Part shown: one piece after another, positions 48,751 to 59,650 of the stretch
Layout: every line of letters starts with the position of its first letter
Numbering within the stretch: the stretch's first letter is position 1
Assembly: GCF_003606285.1 (NCBI RefSeq)
Contig: NZ_CP028884.1
Location: 1 to 64,000 of the forward strand
DNA from: Borrelia turcica IST7
GTDB taxonomy: Bacteria > Spirochaetota > Spirochaetia > Borreliales > Borreliaceae
Direction: 5' to 3'
Length of the DNA: 64,000 nt
Position numbers and translations under genes: made by a program
The notes under the pieces: model-generated
The model's input: only the letters and a program-made list of their open reading frames with translations
Databases searched by the model: none
Told to the model about the DNA's origin: nothing

Positions 48751-48759
48751 GACAAATCT

Positions 48760-49446
48760 ATGACAGACCTAATCCTATGGGCATCTTTATTGTTATCTGT
48801 TTATCTATTCTTAACAATATTTTATTACCTATTCGGAAAAGCGGGTATTTTTTGTTTCGTTGCTATTACTACAATAATTTCAAAAATTTTTATACTAAAA
48901 AAAGTAATTATATTTGAACAAACTGCAAATTTAACAACAATAACTTTTTTATCCATTCTTTTCTCACTTAATTTAATTACAGAAAAATATAATGCTAAAT
49001 CAGCTATAAAATGCACAACACTGGGTATGCTTATAAATATAACTTTTGTATTAATGATAAACTTTACATTAGCTTTTCAAAATAATGAATTTGATACTTC
49101 AAATATACATTTTAAAATATTATTCTATAACAATTCATATAGCGCCCTAACTGTCATTGGTACTTATATTATATACATATGTCAGAATATTAATATATAT
49201 ATGTATGCTGCATTAAAACGGAAAAATATGAAAATAAAGTGGATAAAACATAACCTAACAAGATTTACTACCTTATTTATCTCTTATATACTAATTAAGG
49301 CTTCCGTGTATGTAATTTCACATTTATATCGTGACTACGATATTGATTGCATTATAAAAGGTTCTTGGATTTTTGTTATAACAATAATGATAACTGATAC
49401 TTTTATTTATCATTTTCTAACTTCTCTTAAAGTACAAGAAGCTTAA
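48760..49446 (+). CDS. Divergent DUF165-like membrane protein
   Basis: The 228-residue protein has about six hydrophobic helices and the same layout as the preceding gene, including FYYLFGKAGIFCFVAITTIISKIFILKKVIIF at the start, which aligns with FFGKKGLFVWVSSSVAIANIQVLKQITIF. The conserved ATDILSE block is changed to SLNLITE, and the SELIDTIVF block is replaced. It therefore looks like a diverged tandem copy with altered or lost function. It has its own promoter and a possible leaderless start. Confidence is high that it is a gene, moderate for family. Confidence 0.75.
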   Translation: MTDLILWASLLLSVYLFLTIFYYLFGKAGIFCFVAITTIISKIFILKKVIIFEQTANLTTITFLSILFSLNLITEKYNAKSAIKCTTLGMLINITFVLMINFTLAFQNNEFDTSNIHFKILFYNNSYSALTVIGTYIIYICQNINIYMYAALKRKNMKIKWIKHNLTRFTTLFISYILIKASVYVISHLYRDYDIDCIIKGSWIFVITIMITDTFIYHFLTSLKVQEA

Positions 49447-49635
49447 ATTTTATCCTTCATTAATTTTTGCATCTCCAAGCCCTTTATTAATAGTAAAATT
49501 CTAAGAGCGTAGCTTTTATCTTAATAATAAAATCAAAATCTTATATTAGGTTCAATATACCATTAAACCTAAACCCTAGTCTAAATAAAAAATAATAAAA
49601 TCAAAATAATATCTTTAAAAACAAATTATTTTTTA

Positions 49636-49641
49636 TATAAT
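49636..49641 (+). promoter_or_regulatory. -10 element of udg
   Basis: TATAAT lies 7 nt before the ATG at 49649, with no ribosome binding site. A -35 hexamer is weak (TTTAAA at 49614-49619). Confidence 0.5.
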
Positions 49642-49648
49642 ACAAAGA

Positions 49649-50320
49649 ATGGAAGTAAAAATTGAAGAATCTTGGAAAGAAATATTACAAAGTGAATTTA
49701 ACAAAGCATATTTTAAAAGGCTTGTGAACTTCATAAAAAATGAATACAAAACAAAAAATGGAAAAATATTTCCACCTCCAAAGCTTATATTTAATGCATT
49801 CGACTCTTTGCCTTTTAAAAATATAAAAGTCGTCATACTTGGACAAGACCCATACCATGGAAAAGGACAAGCTAATGGATTAGCCTTTTCTGTCAATTCA
49901 GACATAAAAATACCTCCATCACTACAAAATATTTTCAAAGAAATAGAGAGTAATCTAAAAATTAAAACCATTGCAAATGGAGACTTAAAAAGATGGGCAA
50001 TACAAGGTGTTTTTTTACTAAATTCAATATTAACAGTAGAAGAAGGAATCCCATCTTCTCATAAAGACATCGGATGGGAAACTTTTACAAATGAAGTAAT
50101 AAAAATCATTTCAACAAATTTAAATAACATCGTATTTATGCTATGGGGCAACTTTGCAAGAGGTAAAAAGCACTTAATCGACACATCAAAACATTTAGTT
50201 CTTGAAACAAGCCACCCGTCTCCTTATTCTGCAAATAACGGTTTCCTAGGTTCAAATCATTTCAATCAAACTTTAGAATATCTTATAAAACATAACAAAA
50301 CTCTAATAGACTTTCAATAA
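49649..50320 (+). CDS. udg: Uracil-DNA glycosylase, family 1
   Basis: The 223-residue enzyme removes uracil from DNA. The water-activating motif GQDPYHG (Asp67), the proline-rich loop PPSLQNIF and the HPSPYSA Leu/His loop (about 189-195) mark family 1. Length is normal. A TATAAT 7 nt upstream suggests a leaderless transcript. It converges on secG with a 47-bp gap. Confidence 0.95.
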   Translation: MEVKIEESWKEILQSEFNKAYFKRLVNFIKNEYKTKNGKIFPPPKLIFNAFDSLPFKNIKVVILGQDPYHGKGQANGLAFSVNSDIKIPPSLQNIFKEIESNLKIKTIANGDLKRWAIQGVFLLNSILTVEEGIPSSHKDIGWETFTNEVIKIISTNLNNIVFMLWGNFARGKKHLIDTSKHLVLETSHPSPYSANNGFLGSNHFNQTLEYLIKHNKTLIDFQ

Positions 50321-50367
50321 CTCTAACTAAACTATTAACAGTATAGATAAGCTATTTTTATATGACA

Positions 50368-50721
50368 TCAACTTTTTTTCTTTAAAGTCTCTTCCCTGTC
50401 AGTTTCTTTCTCTTCTTTTGTATCATCATTCCAAAATGGTGAACTCTTTTCATTCGTCTTAATATCTTTCAATAAACTATCATCAACTCTTTTTGTATTA
50501 ATAAAAGACAATGTAACAACAAATATAAAAAAAAGTGCAATAAAAAATCCCGTAATCTTTATTGCAACATTTGAAGATTTAGCTCCAAAAATAGAAGAAC
50601 TACCTCCTCCAAATACTCCTCCAATACCATCACCTTGTTCATCCTGAAACAATACCAATAAAATAATCATAAACGAAGTTACAATAAAAAAGACAAACAT
50701 CAAAAATTTAAATAATTCCAA
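50368..50721 (-). CDS. secG: Protein-export membrane protein SecG
   Basis: The 117-residue protein has two transmembrane helices (about 4-26 and 50-70) separated by the Gly-rich loop GDGIGGVFGGGSSS, which is typical of SecG. It joins SecYE in the translocon. It follows tpiA by 11 nt, as the last gene of the glycolytic operon gap-pgk-tpiA-secG. The polar C-terminal tail is Lys/Glu-rich. Confidence 0.93.
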   Translation of the reverse strand: MELFKFLMFVFFIVTSFMIILLVLFQDEQGDGIGGVFGGGSSSIFGAKSSNVAIKITGFFIALFFIFVVTLSFINTKRVDDSLLKDIKTNEKSSPFWNDDTKEEKETDREETLKKKS

Positions 50722-50732
50722 AGTAAACCTCT

Positions 50733-51497
50733 CTACTTAGCTACCTTACTAATTATACTCAAAAAAGAATCAGCTTTCAAAGATGCACCACCAATCAACG
50801 CTCCATCAATATCACTCTCTCCCATAAGACTTTCTATATTATCAATATTAACAGAACCACCATACTGAATTATAATATTATTAGCCGCTACCTTAGAATA
50901 TAGCTTTTCAATCTCAAGCCTAATTGCCCGATGAACTTCCTGAGCTTCTTCCTTTGTCGCTGTTTTACCAGTTCCAATTGCCCACACAGGCTCATAAGCT
51001 AAAATTATTCTTCCAAGCTCAGATTCAGATACAGAAGCCAACCCTTTTCTAATTTGATTTAAAACAATGTCCAAAGTTTTGTGTTCTTCTCTCTCCTTAA
51101 GAGTTTCGCCAACACAAAGGATTAAATATTTAAATGGATTTCTAAGACCTGTAAGAACCTTTTTATTCACTATCTCATCTGTTTCTCCAAGATAAGTCCT
51201 ACATTCTGAGTGTCCAAGTATTACATAATCAACCCCAAATTCCAACAGCATAGAAGGTGAAATCTCACTCGTTCTTGCTCCACTATTTTCATAAGACATA
51301 TTTTGTGCACCAAGAAGAACATTAGTTCCCCTAGTAACATTGCATACTTTACAAAGAGATGTAAAGGGCGGAGTTATCATAACCACAACATCATCCTTAA
51401 TATACTGCACTCCATCTACAATCTGTTTAGCAACACCTAAAGCCTCTTCGCTTGTATAATGCATCTTCCAATTTCCTGCTAAAAATATCTTTCTCAT
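50733..51497 (-). CDS. tpiA: Triosephosphate isomerase
   Basis: The 254-residue TIM barrel interconverts dihydroxyacetone phosphate and glyceraldehyde-3-phosphate. GNWKMHYT carries the catalytic Lys, GHSECR the catalytic His, and [11 protein letters not shown] the catalytic Glu and flexible loop. Length is normal. It is 2 nt downstream of pgk. Confidence 0.97.
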   Translation of the reverse strand: MRKIFLAGNWKMHYTSEEALGVAKQIVDGVQYIKDDVVVMITPPFTSLCKVCNVTRGTNVLLGAQNMSYENSGARTSEISPSMLLEFGVDYVILGHSECRTYLGETDEIVNKKVLTGLRNPFKYLILCVGETLKEREEHKTLDIVLNQIRKGLASVSESELGRIILAYEPVWAIGTGKTATKEEAQEVHRAIRLEIEKLYSKVAANNIIIQYGGSVNIDNIESLMGESDIDGALIGGASLKADSFLSIISKVAK

Positions 51498-51499
51498 AC

Positions 51500-52678
51500 C
51501 TATTTCTCCAATACCTTTATACCTGGTAAAATTTTTCCCTCAAGATATTCAAGAGAAGCTCCTCCTCCTGTTGAAACATGAGTTATTTTTTCAGATAAAT
51601 TAAATTTATTCACAGCAGCTACTGAATCTCCTCCACCAACAACTGTAACCCCAGGACAAGTTGCCACAAAATTAGCAACTCTAGCCGTTCCTTTAGAAAA
51701 CGAATCAAATTCAAAAACTCCAAGAGGGCCATTCCAAATCACAGTTTTTGCATTACTAAGAACCCCTTCAATTTCTCTTAAAGTTTTTTCACCAATATCC
51801 ATTCCAATCTTACCATCAGGTATATCAACAGCATCAATATATTCAGGAATAGAATCTACCTTAAATTCACTAGCAACTACATGATCAAGAGGTAAAATAA
51901 CTCTTACATTCAATTCCTTTGCCTTCTTTAAAAAAGATGAAGCTACATCAATATAATCATTTTCCAGAAGAGATTTCCCAATAGAATATCCTTCTACCTT
52001 TAAAAAAGTATAAGCCATCCCACCACCAATTACCATTACATTTGATTTTGGTAAAAGAGATTCCAGTACCTTAATCTTTGAAGAAACTTTTGAGCCTCCA
52101 ATGATTGAAACAAATGGACTTTCGGGATTTTTCAAAATTTTACCCAAAAATTTATCTTCCTTTTCCATCAAAAACCCACCAACAGCTGGTAAATAAGCTG
52201 CAACCCCCGCCGTAGAAGCATGGGCTCTGTGAGCCGTCCCAAAAGCATCATTTACAAAAACATCTCCATTCTGAGATAATTTTTTAGCAAAATCACTACA
52301 ATTTTGTTCCTCTTCCTTATAAAATCTTACATTTTCAAGTAAAACAACATCCCCACCTTTCATAAAAGAAATAGCTCTAGCCACCTCATCGCCTATGCAA
52401 TCAGAAAGCATCTTAACATCCTCTCCCAATAACTCTGAAAGTCTTTTAGCAACAGACATAAGAGAATACTTAAGATTCTTCTCCCCATCTGGTCTACCCA
52501 AGTGACTCATAAGAATCACCTTAGCTCCCTTACCCTTAAGATATTCTATAGTAGGTAATGCTGCTTTAATCCTAGTATCATCACTAATGTTTCCCTCCCT
52601 TAAAGGAACATTAAAATCACACCTTACCAAAGCTCTTTTACCCGAAAAGTCAAAATCCTTTATTGTTTTTATTGACAT
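51500..52678 (-). CDS. pgk: Phosphoglycerate kinase
   Basis: The enzyme of about 392 residues makes ATP from 1,3-bisphosphoglycerate. [32 protein letters not shown] and [12 protein letters not shown] are conserved. ATG 52678 ([10 protein letters not shown]) is chosen with GAGGTAG upstream; a TTG two codons earlier is possible. It follows gap by 27 nt. Confidence 0.97.
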   Translation of the reverse strand: MSIKTIKDFDFSGKRALVRCDFNVPLREGNISDDTRIKAALPTIEYLKGKGAKVILMSHLGRPDGEKNLKYSLMSVAKRLSELLGEDVKMLSDCIGDEVARAISFMKGGDVVLLENVRFYKEEEQNCSDFAKKLSQNGDVFVNDAFGTAHRAHASTAGVAAYLPAVGGFLMEKEDKFLGKILKNPESPFVSIIGGSKVSSKIKVLESLLPKSNVMVIGGGMAYTFLKVEGYSIGKSLLENDYIDVASSFLKKAKELNVRVILPLDHVVASEFKVDSIPEYIDAVDIPDGKIGMDIGEKTLREIEGVLSNAKTVIWNGPLGVFEFDSFSKGTARVANFVATCPGVTVVGGGDSVAAVNKFNLSEKITHVSTGGGASLEYLEGKILPGIKVLEK

Positions 52679-52705
52679 TAACAACTACCTCATGAGTATT
52701 TATTC

Positions 52706-53755
<1,050 letters not shown>

Positions 53756-53762
53756 TCATAAA

Positions 53763-55763
53763 TTAATTAATAGCAAGTGTCAAACTATTTTTTATAAAAA
53801 TCGTATATCCTTCCTGTATATAATCTCTTAAAAGAGTAGAAGATTTTAAAACCCCCCTAGAAATATAGTCACCTACTTCTTCAACCAAAATTTCACCAAG
53901 AATATCTGACTTATTATAACTAATAAAACTAGAGCTATCGTTATTATATTTTAAAGCTCCCTCTTTAAGAACTAAAAATACATCATCTTTTTTTACATCA
54001 TTCATGCTTCCTACATTAATAAGAACATCATCTTTTTTAATTTGAAGTATTTTTCCCTTTTTGGGCAAATAATTATTAAAATCCCTAGAGAAAGAATTTA
54101 AAACTTCACTCAAATAAAGAACTCCTCCCGAGTTATAGTTAAAAGTACTAACCTTAACGCCTGTCTTCCCTGAATAAACATCAATCTTTAAGCTAGCCGA
54201 ATTTTTAAAAACATCTACATCAAGATCAAAAATCAAAAACAAATCAAGATCATTGTTTCTTGCATAAGAAAATCCTTCAGAAAAGCTACTTATCAAATAA
54301 TCTTTATTTTTATTATAATCAAAGCTATAATTTACTACTTCTATGCTTAGATTGCGCTCAATTATTCTCTCAGCATATCTTAAAATTAAATCATTTGCTC
54401 CAAAAACTTTATTCTCATTTTGAGTGAAAACACCTACCCTATATACCGTTCGATCTTCATAAAGCTTATTTAAATCACCAATACTCCTATACCCATATCT
54501 AAAAAATAAAGAACTTCTAACATCAAATGCAACCATATCATAAAAATCCAAAATCTTAGAATCCAAAATATTTCTCTGATTTGTTAAATAATAAAGTTCT
54601 TCATAAGCCATTACATCCAATTTTAGAAGCTTATAAATCTTTGCAAGTAAAAATCTAGCACTATCATTATCAGGATAAATATCAACAGCATTTTTTGCAT
54701 TAAATATTGCTCCGTCTAAATTCAAATTTTTAAAAGCTTTAAGCCCCTCTTTTTCATACCTCTTAGAAATTTCCACATTAACATTATTATTTTGAACAAA
54801 ACTTCTAAAATTAGATACAAAGAAACTCTCCTCTAAAGCAATAGCATAAAACTCCAAGTCCTTTTTCATGCCTTTAGCTTTTTCTAAGTTTAAAATAGCT
54901 TTATTAACCTCTCCAAGTTTTAAATAAGAATAACCAAGCAAGTAATAAAGCTCATCAGCATTCTTATCAACAAGTATTGCCCTTTGAAGAGCATCAACTG
55001 CATCTTCATATTTAGACTGATACAAATAAACAAGCGCAAGCAAGCGGTAAGCATCAACAAATCCAAAATCTTTATAAGTAGTACCTACCAACATTAAATA
55101 ATTTTGAGCATATTTCTCTGCAACTCCTAAGTTCTTAGTACTAATAAAAAATTCTGATACTCTTTTATGAAAATCTGGAAACGAAGTAAAATTACCCCTA
55201 ACCTTGTTAATCAAATGCTGTGCTTTATCATTCATATCCAATTTTTCATAAATATTCATAAGACGTTCAAAGGCATTATAATTTGTCTGACTATACTCAA
55301 GAATTGAGAGATAATAATTAGCAGCTGCAATAAGCAAACCCTCTTCCTCAAAGATTGAAGCAAGACCTACTAAAGCATCAATATTATTTTTCTGTTTAGA
55401 GAGAACTTCCGAATAAAATTTTTTAGCTTGTGTCGCTCTATTGTTTTTAAGCAATATATTCGCATAAAGGATTTTATACTCAATATCACCATTTGACATT
55501 TTATAAGCTTTTTCTATAAAAAATTGAGCTTGACTATATATTTTTAACAGATAATAAATTTCCGCAATAAACTTATATGCCTCATAATAATTAGGATTTA
55601 TCTTAACAGCCTCAAGAAGTTCATCAATAGCATCATAATATTTTTGTACAAGATAATATTCTTGCGCACTTTGATAATACTCAATTGCTGTTACAGATCC
55701 TATTAAATTTCCAAAACTTAAATTAAAAATTAAAAAAATGCCTAAAAATCGCTTCAAATTCAC
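53763..55763 (-). CDS. Exported TPR-repeat protein
   Basis: The 666-residue protein starts with a signal peptide (about 1-22, FNLSFGNLIG). A long run of TPR units covers about residues 25-300: YYDAIDELLEAVKINPNYYEAYKFIAEIY, DIEYKILYANILLKNNRATQAKKFY and ADELYYLLGYSYLKLGEVNKAILNLEKA. A second set covers about 345-400. The C-terminal third is beta-rich and may bind partners (VINVGSMNDVKKDDVFLVLKEG). The role is unknown, probably a periplasmic scaffold. It overlaps the CorC-like gene by 4 nt. It corresponds in order to BB0058. Confidence 0.82.
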   Translation of the reverse strand: MNLKRFLGIFLIFNLSFGNLIGSVTAIEYYQSAQEYYLVQKYYDAIDELLEAVKINPNYYEAYKFIAEIYYLLKIYSQAQFFIEKAYKMSNGDIEYKILYANILLKNNRATQAKKFYSEVLSKQKNNIDALVGLASIFEEEGLLIAAANYYLSILEYSQTNYNAFERLMNIYEKLDMNDKAQHLINKVRGNFTSFPDFHKRVSEFFISTKNLGVAEKYAQNYLMLVGTTYKDFGFVDAYRLLALVYLYQSKYEDAVDALQRAILVDKNADELYYLLGYSYLKLGEVNKAILNLEKAKGMKKDLEFYAIALEESFFVSNFRSFVQNNNVNVEISKRYEKEGLKAFKNLNLDGAIFNAKNAVDIYPDNDSARFLLAKIYKLLKLDVMAYEELYYLTNQRNILDSKILDFYDMVAFDVRSSLFFRYGYRSIGDLNKLYEDRTVYRVGVFTQNENKVFGANDLILRYAERIIERNLSIEVVNYSFDYNKNKDYLISSFSEGFSYARNNDLDLFLIFDLDVDVFKNSASLKIDVYSGKTGVKVSTFNYNSGGVLYLSEVLNSFSRDFNNYLPKKGKILQIKKDDVLINVGSMNDVKKDDVFLVLKEGALKYNNDSSSFISYNKSDILGEILVEEVGDYISRGVLKSSTLLRDYIQEGYTIFIKNSLTLAIN

Positions 55764-56539
55764 AACACTTCCTTCCGGGAAATCTTTATTACCTTAATGT
55801 TTCTCTGTTGCATATTTTTAATAGTAAATGTCAAGTTATTATATTCTATTTTTTCGTTTTTTAAAGGAATTCTTCCAAATAAATCATAAACAAACCCACC
55901 AAGAGTGTCGAAATCCCCATCTGGAAGACTCAATCCAAGTTTCTCATTTAAATCTTCTATCAAAACTCTAGCAGTGCAAAGATAACTACCATCATCAAGA
56001 GGAACTATTTCGTCAAGTTCATTATCAAATTCATCTTGAATATCTCCAACAATCTCCTCAAGAATATCTTCAAGGGTAACAAGGCCTGAAACTCCCCCAT
56101 ACTCATCGACCACAATAGCAATATGAATATGACTCTCTTGAAATTCTTTTAAAAGAGAATCAATTTTCTTACTCTCGGGAACAAACATTACATTACGCAT
56201 AATATCTTTTAAATCTATTTCATAAAAATCCTTTTTATACATATGAAAAAGAATATCCTTAGTATGAATTATCCCAATAATATCATCAATTGTTTGCTTA
56301 TAAACAGGAAATCTTGAATGATTACTAGATGTTACAACCTTTAAAAGTTCATCTTTACTTCCAAAATAATCAACAAAGATCACACTTATTCTTGGAATCA
56401 TAATTTCCTTAACAATAGTTCCTTTAAGAGAATTAAAATTATTTATTAAAGAAGTTTCAAATTTCGATTTACTCTCATTATCCTCATCAGCACCTCTTCT
56501 TTTTTTATTTTTAATTAAATTAAAAAAATTTAACATCAA
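55760..56539 (-). CDS. CBS-domain protein, CorC/TlyC-like
   Basis: The 259-residue soluble protein has two CBS domains (about 50-170: [66 protein letters not shown]) and a CorC/HlyC-type C-terminal domain (about 185-255). It has no DUF21 membrane domain, so it is the soluble CorC/TlyC form, formerly called haemolysin. The role may be linked to Mg/Co transport or envelope stress. It overlaps ybeY by 4 nt and the TPR gene by 4 nt. It corresponds in order to BB0059. Confidence 0.9.
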   Translation of the reverse strand: MMLNFFNLIKNKKRRGADEDNESKSKFETSLINNFNSLKGTIVKEIMIPRISVIFVDYFGSKDELLKVVTSSNHSRFPVYKQTIDDIIGIIHTKDILFHMYKKDFYEIDLKDIMRNVMFVPESKKIDSLLKEFQESHIHIAIVVDEYGGVSGLVTLEDILEEIVGDIQDEFDNELDEIVPLDDGSYLCTARVLIEDLNEKLGLSLPDGDFDTLGGFVYDLFGRIPLKNEKIEYNNLTFTIKNMQQRNIKVIKISRKEVL

Positions 56540-56982
56540 AATACCCTTCGGGTTTCTCTTAAGACCTGTTCTTGAATAATTAGCATCGCCTCTTTTTGAA
56601 AATCATTTGTTTTATGAGTATATCCTATTAAATGTAGTATTCCGTGTATAGTAACTCTTTGAAGCTCTTCATATATTGCAACATTAAATTCCAAAGCACT
56701 AAACTTTAAGTATTCAAGAGATATTACAAGATCACCCCGTATTCCACGATTCAACTGACCACTCTCTTCAAGATAATTAAAAGAAAGAATATCAGTGGGC
56801 TCAGCTCTTTGTCTAAACTCACTATTCAACTTTTGGATATAAGAATTACTACAAAGAACAATAGAAAGCTCATATTTTTTAACGCAAAGATAACCCAAAA
56901 CAGATAAAACAAAATTATAATAAGCATCCAAATGCTCAAACTCAACATCTTCTGCCCATAAGCTTAAATCTTCTTCTATCAA
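56536..56982 (-). CDS. ybeY: Endoribonuclease YbeY (TTG start)
   Basis: The 148-residue metalloprotein matures 16S rRNA and helps ribosome quality control. The zinc site is [11 protein letters not shown] (His triad intact). The upstream [12 protein letters not shown] block is typical. The only sensible start is TTG at 56982; there is no early in-frame ATG, and AGGA lies about 10 nt upstream. It begins the operon ybeY-corC-TPR. It corresponds in order to BB0060. Confidence 0.9.
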   Translation of the reverse strand: MIEEDLSLWAEDVEFEHLDAYYNFVLSVLGYLCVKKYELSIVLCSNSYIQKLNSEFRQRAEPTDILSFNYLEESGQLNRGIRGDLVISLEYLKFSALEFNVAIYEELQRVTIHGILHLIGYTHKTNDFQKEAMLIIQEQVLRETRRVF

Positions 56983-57071
56983 TTCAATATATCCTAGAAA
57001 AATTATAACCTAAAAAAGATATCATGTTAAACAGAATAAGTTTTAATTTTATAATTAAAACCCTTTTAAAA

Positions 57072-57425
57072 TTAAACTTTAAAAAAGTCTTTAATCGTAT
57101 CTTCAAAATCATCTTTTTGAAGATACCCAACAGAAACTTTTGGTTTATCTCCAACAGGAACAAATATAATAGTAGGAAGACTCTGAACACCAAGTGACAT
57201 AGAAATTTCTTGTTCCTTATCAGTATCTACTTTATAAAAATCAATTCTATCTCCATATTCTCTTGAAAGTTCATCATAAATTGGGGAAAGCATTTTACAA
57301 GGACCACACCAATCAGCATAAAAATCAATTATTGCAGGTTTTTTGCCCTTAAAAGCCCATTCTTTATTATTCTCATAATCAAAAACTTTATCAATAAACT
57401 CCTGCTTAGTTAAACTAATTGCCAT
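57072..57425 (-). CDS. trxA: Thioredoxin
   Basis: The 117-residue cytosolic disulfide reductase has the WCGPC active site (Cys40, Cys43). The cis-Pro loop LPTIIF and FYADWCGPCKMLSP are typical. ATG 57425 is chosen because AGGAG lies 8 nt upstream and the fold begins here; the longer upstream open frame is noncoding. It is divergent from rsmE. Confidence 0.95.
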   Translation of the reverse strand: MAISLTKQEFIDKVFDYENNKEWAFKGKKPAIIDFYADWCGPCKMLSPIYDELSREYGDRIDFYKVDTDKEQEISMSLGVQSLPTIIFVPVGDKPKVSVGYLQKDDFEDTIKDFFKV

Positions 57426-57498
57426 ATTTTCTCCTAAATTAATCGATTTTTCATTATAACATAAATACAATATAATCAATAAGGGACTAAATATAAAA

Positions 57499-58221
57499 AT
57501 GAACTTAATACTAATAAGCTTACAAGAATTCAAAAATGGAATTATTATGAGTGATTTTAGAGCAAAACATATTACTGAAATACTCAAGCTTGAAAACAAC
57601 GAAAAATTTAAATTTGGAATCATTGAAGAAGAATGGATTTATTCTTGTACATACAAAAAAGATATAAAACTTTTTTTTAAAGAAAATCATAAAATAGCAA
57701 AGTCAAATAAGCTAAAAAAGATAAAAGTAATACTTGGTTTAGTGCGTCCAATAACAGCAAAAAGAATAATTAAAGACCTTGCTAGCATTGGAGTTTCTGA
57801 AATTATTTTCTTCAACGCCTCGCTTAGTGAAAAAACTTACTCATGCTCTAAACTATTTCAAGAAAAAGAATATGAGAAATATCTAATAGAAGGTGCCATG
57901 CAAGGTGGTATTACCTATATACCAAAAGTAAAAATTCTCAATAATCTAACAGATACTCTAAGAAATGCAGAATATGAAAACTTTAAGCGCACAAAAATAC
58001 TACTTGAAAAAGAAAGCGATAATAATTTGATTGATGTCAACATAAAAACAGATAATGCTATTATTATGATTGGACCAGAAAGAGGATTTACAGAAAAAGA
58101 GATAAAGTCAATAAAAGACAATGATTTTCTACCTTATTCCATATCTTCAAACATATTAAGAACAGAAACAGCTACAATCGTATCTTCCAGCATTATTGCA
58201 TCAAAAATGACTAATAAGTAA
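57499..58221 (+). CDS. rsmE: 16S rRNA m3U1498 methyltransferase RsmE
   Basis: The 240-residue SPOUT methyltransferase has an N-terminal PUA-like part (about 1-70). The knot shows KVILGLVRPITAKRIIKDLASIGVSEI and the SAM loop IMIGPERGFTEKEI near 180-195. ILRTETATIVSSSI at the end completes the knot. The first ATG is chosen since the family includes this N-terminal strand. It overlaps the methyltransferase-nuclease gene by 11 nt, converging. It corresponds in order to BB0062. Confidence 0.93.
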   Translation: MNLILISLQEFKNGIIMSDFRAKHITEILKLENNEKFKFGIIEEEWIYSCTYKKDIKLFFKENHKIAKSNKLKKIKVILGLVRPITAKRIIKDLASIGVSEIIFFNASLSEKTYSCSKLFQEKEYEKYLIEGAMQGGITYIPKVKILNNLTDTLRNAEYENFKRTKILLEKESDNNLIDVNIKTDNAIIMIGPERGFTEKEIKSIKDNDFLPYSISSNILRTETATIVSSSIIASKMTNK

Positions 58222-59644
58222 CATTTTTTGAAAGATATTGTAACTCAACCGGAAGTTTTTTATCTAAAATATCTTCAACTGATATTATATACATCCTTTT
58301 AATGGAAAATATTCCAACTTGCCCTATATTATCTTGATTTACATTTTCAATCATACCTAATGAATCTGCCTCAATGAACATTCCTCTTGTAATTTTGTCT
58401 TTAAAAGCAATAAAAATACCAAAGTCAGCATTATGTCTTACAATTGAATCTTTAAATGCTCTAACTTGAGTAATAGTGACACCACCTCCTTTAACTTCAA
58501 TAACCGCAAGGAGTTTTTTATCATTAAAATTATACGCAATATGTCCATCAATACCACCATCTCCTGTTTGTTTCGTTTGATGAGCTTTAAATATATACTC
58601 TATTAACCATCGTTCAAAAGCATGTTTATCTTTCAATGCAAGTTTCTCAGCTCCTGCAATGTCAATAGGAAATCCTATCACACTATAGGAAGCTGATAAT
58701 GGTGCAAGCCGTTTCTCTTCAATAAGTCCAATTGCAAGATGGTTAATATCAATTCCAATCCATCTTCTTTTAAGCTTTTCAGCAACAGTAACAGTGGTTC
58801 CACAGCCACAAAAAAAATCAGCAACAAGATCCCCCTCATTAGAACTGGCCTTAATAATACGCTCAAGTAAAGCCTCAGGTTTTTGTGTTGGATACCCAAG
58901 TCTCTCTTTAGCCTGAGAGCTAATATAAGAAATTTTCCAAACATCACCTTCTCTAACACCCTCCTTATTCAAAGTTTTATTACTAACAAAATACTTTTCA
59001 CCTTTTTTAACCCTATGTAAAATACCTTGCATCTTCCTCTTTTTAGAAGCTTCAGTATAATCAGTGTAAAGCAAATTAAAAGTATAACTCCTAGATTTTG
59101 TATAAAAAAAAATAATATCATGCAAACTCTGAAATTTATTTGCCTTTCCTGTCCACCTTCTATAATGCCAAATAATTTCATTCCTAAAATTCTTTAACCC
59201 AAAAATAATGTCACAAATAATTTTTAAATAATGAGACATTGTAGGATCACAATGTAAATAAAAACTTCCCGTATCTTTTAAAACCTTATGCATATAATAA
59301 ATACGATGCGCCATCATTGTAAGATAAGAACTCTGAGAATTTGTAAAAATTTTACGATTAGTAGTCAAAAACTCGTAAAGATTCAAGTTATCAAGACCTT
59401 TAAGCTGCTCAATTTCACTTGAAAGCTTTACATTGCTCCAAGTATCAATAAAAGCTTCTTTTAAAACTCTATTTTTTTCTCCATTCTCTTTATCCTTAAT
59501 CATATCTTCAAAAAGCATATTGTAATTTCTATTTGAATTAAAAGGAGGATCAATATAAATAAGATCAATAAATCCCTTCGGGTATTTCTTATGAAACTCC
59601 CTTAAAATATCTAAATTATCACCATAATATAAAGTATTCTGCAT
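58211..59644 (-). CDS. Fused DNA amino-methyltransferase and Mrr-like nuclease
   Basis: The 477-residue protein joins two enzymes. Residues 1-310 form a beta-class N6-adenine/N4-cytosine methyltransferase: DPPF catalytic motif IV (32-35) comes first, a target-recognition region follows, then motif X QKPEALL (254-260) and SAM-binding motif I DFFCGCGTT (276-284). Residues about 330-477 carry an Mrr-like PD-(D/E)XK nuclease: GGIDG (Asp366), EVK (383-385) and Gln393. Motifs of both halves look intact. It is in an operon after def-fmt-PASTA (6-nt gap). I recall no such gene between the rsmE and PASTA orthologues of Lyme Borrelia. It is likely a single-chain restriction-modification or methyl-directed system. 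Confidence 0.88.
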   Translation of the reverse strand: MQNTLYYGDNLDILREFHKKYPKGFIDLIYIDPPFNSNRNYNMLFEDMIKDKENGEKNRVLKEAFIDTWSNVKLSSEIEQLKGLDNLNLYEFLTTNRKIFTNSQSSYLTMMAHRIYYMHKVLKDTGSFYLHCDPTMSHYLKIICDIIFGLKNFRNEIIWHYRRWTGKANKFQSLHDIIFFYTKSRSYTFNLLYTDYTEASKKRKMQGILHRVKKGEKYFVSNKTLNKEGVREGDVWKISYISSQAKERLGYPTQKPEALLERIIKASSNEGDLVADFFCGCGTTVTVAEKLKRRWIGIDINHLAIGLIEEKRLAPLSASYSVIGFPIDIAGAEKLALKDKHAFERWLIEYIFKAHQTKQTGDGGIDGHIAYNFNDKKLLAVIEVKGGGVTITQVRAFKDSIVRHNADFGIFIAFKDKITRGMFIEADSLGMIENVNQDNIGQVGIFSIKRMYIISVEDILDKKLPVELQYLSKNVTY

Positions 59645-59650
59645 AATAAC

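Noticed and set aside
49523..49607. A 17-bp direct repeat (49523-49539 and 49591-49607) upstream of udg
   Set aside because: The repeat is made only of A/T apart from one C per copy, and such matches are expected in DNA of this composition; no mobile element is seen.
57426..57623. N-terminal extension of the thioredoxin frame
   Set aside because: It overlaps the divergent rsmE start; the ribosome binding site and family alignment place the start at 57425.
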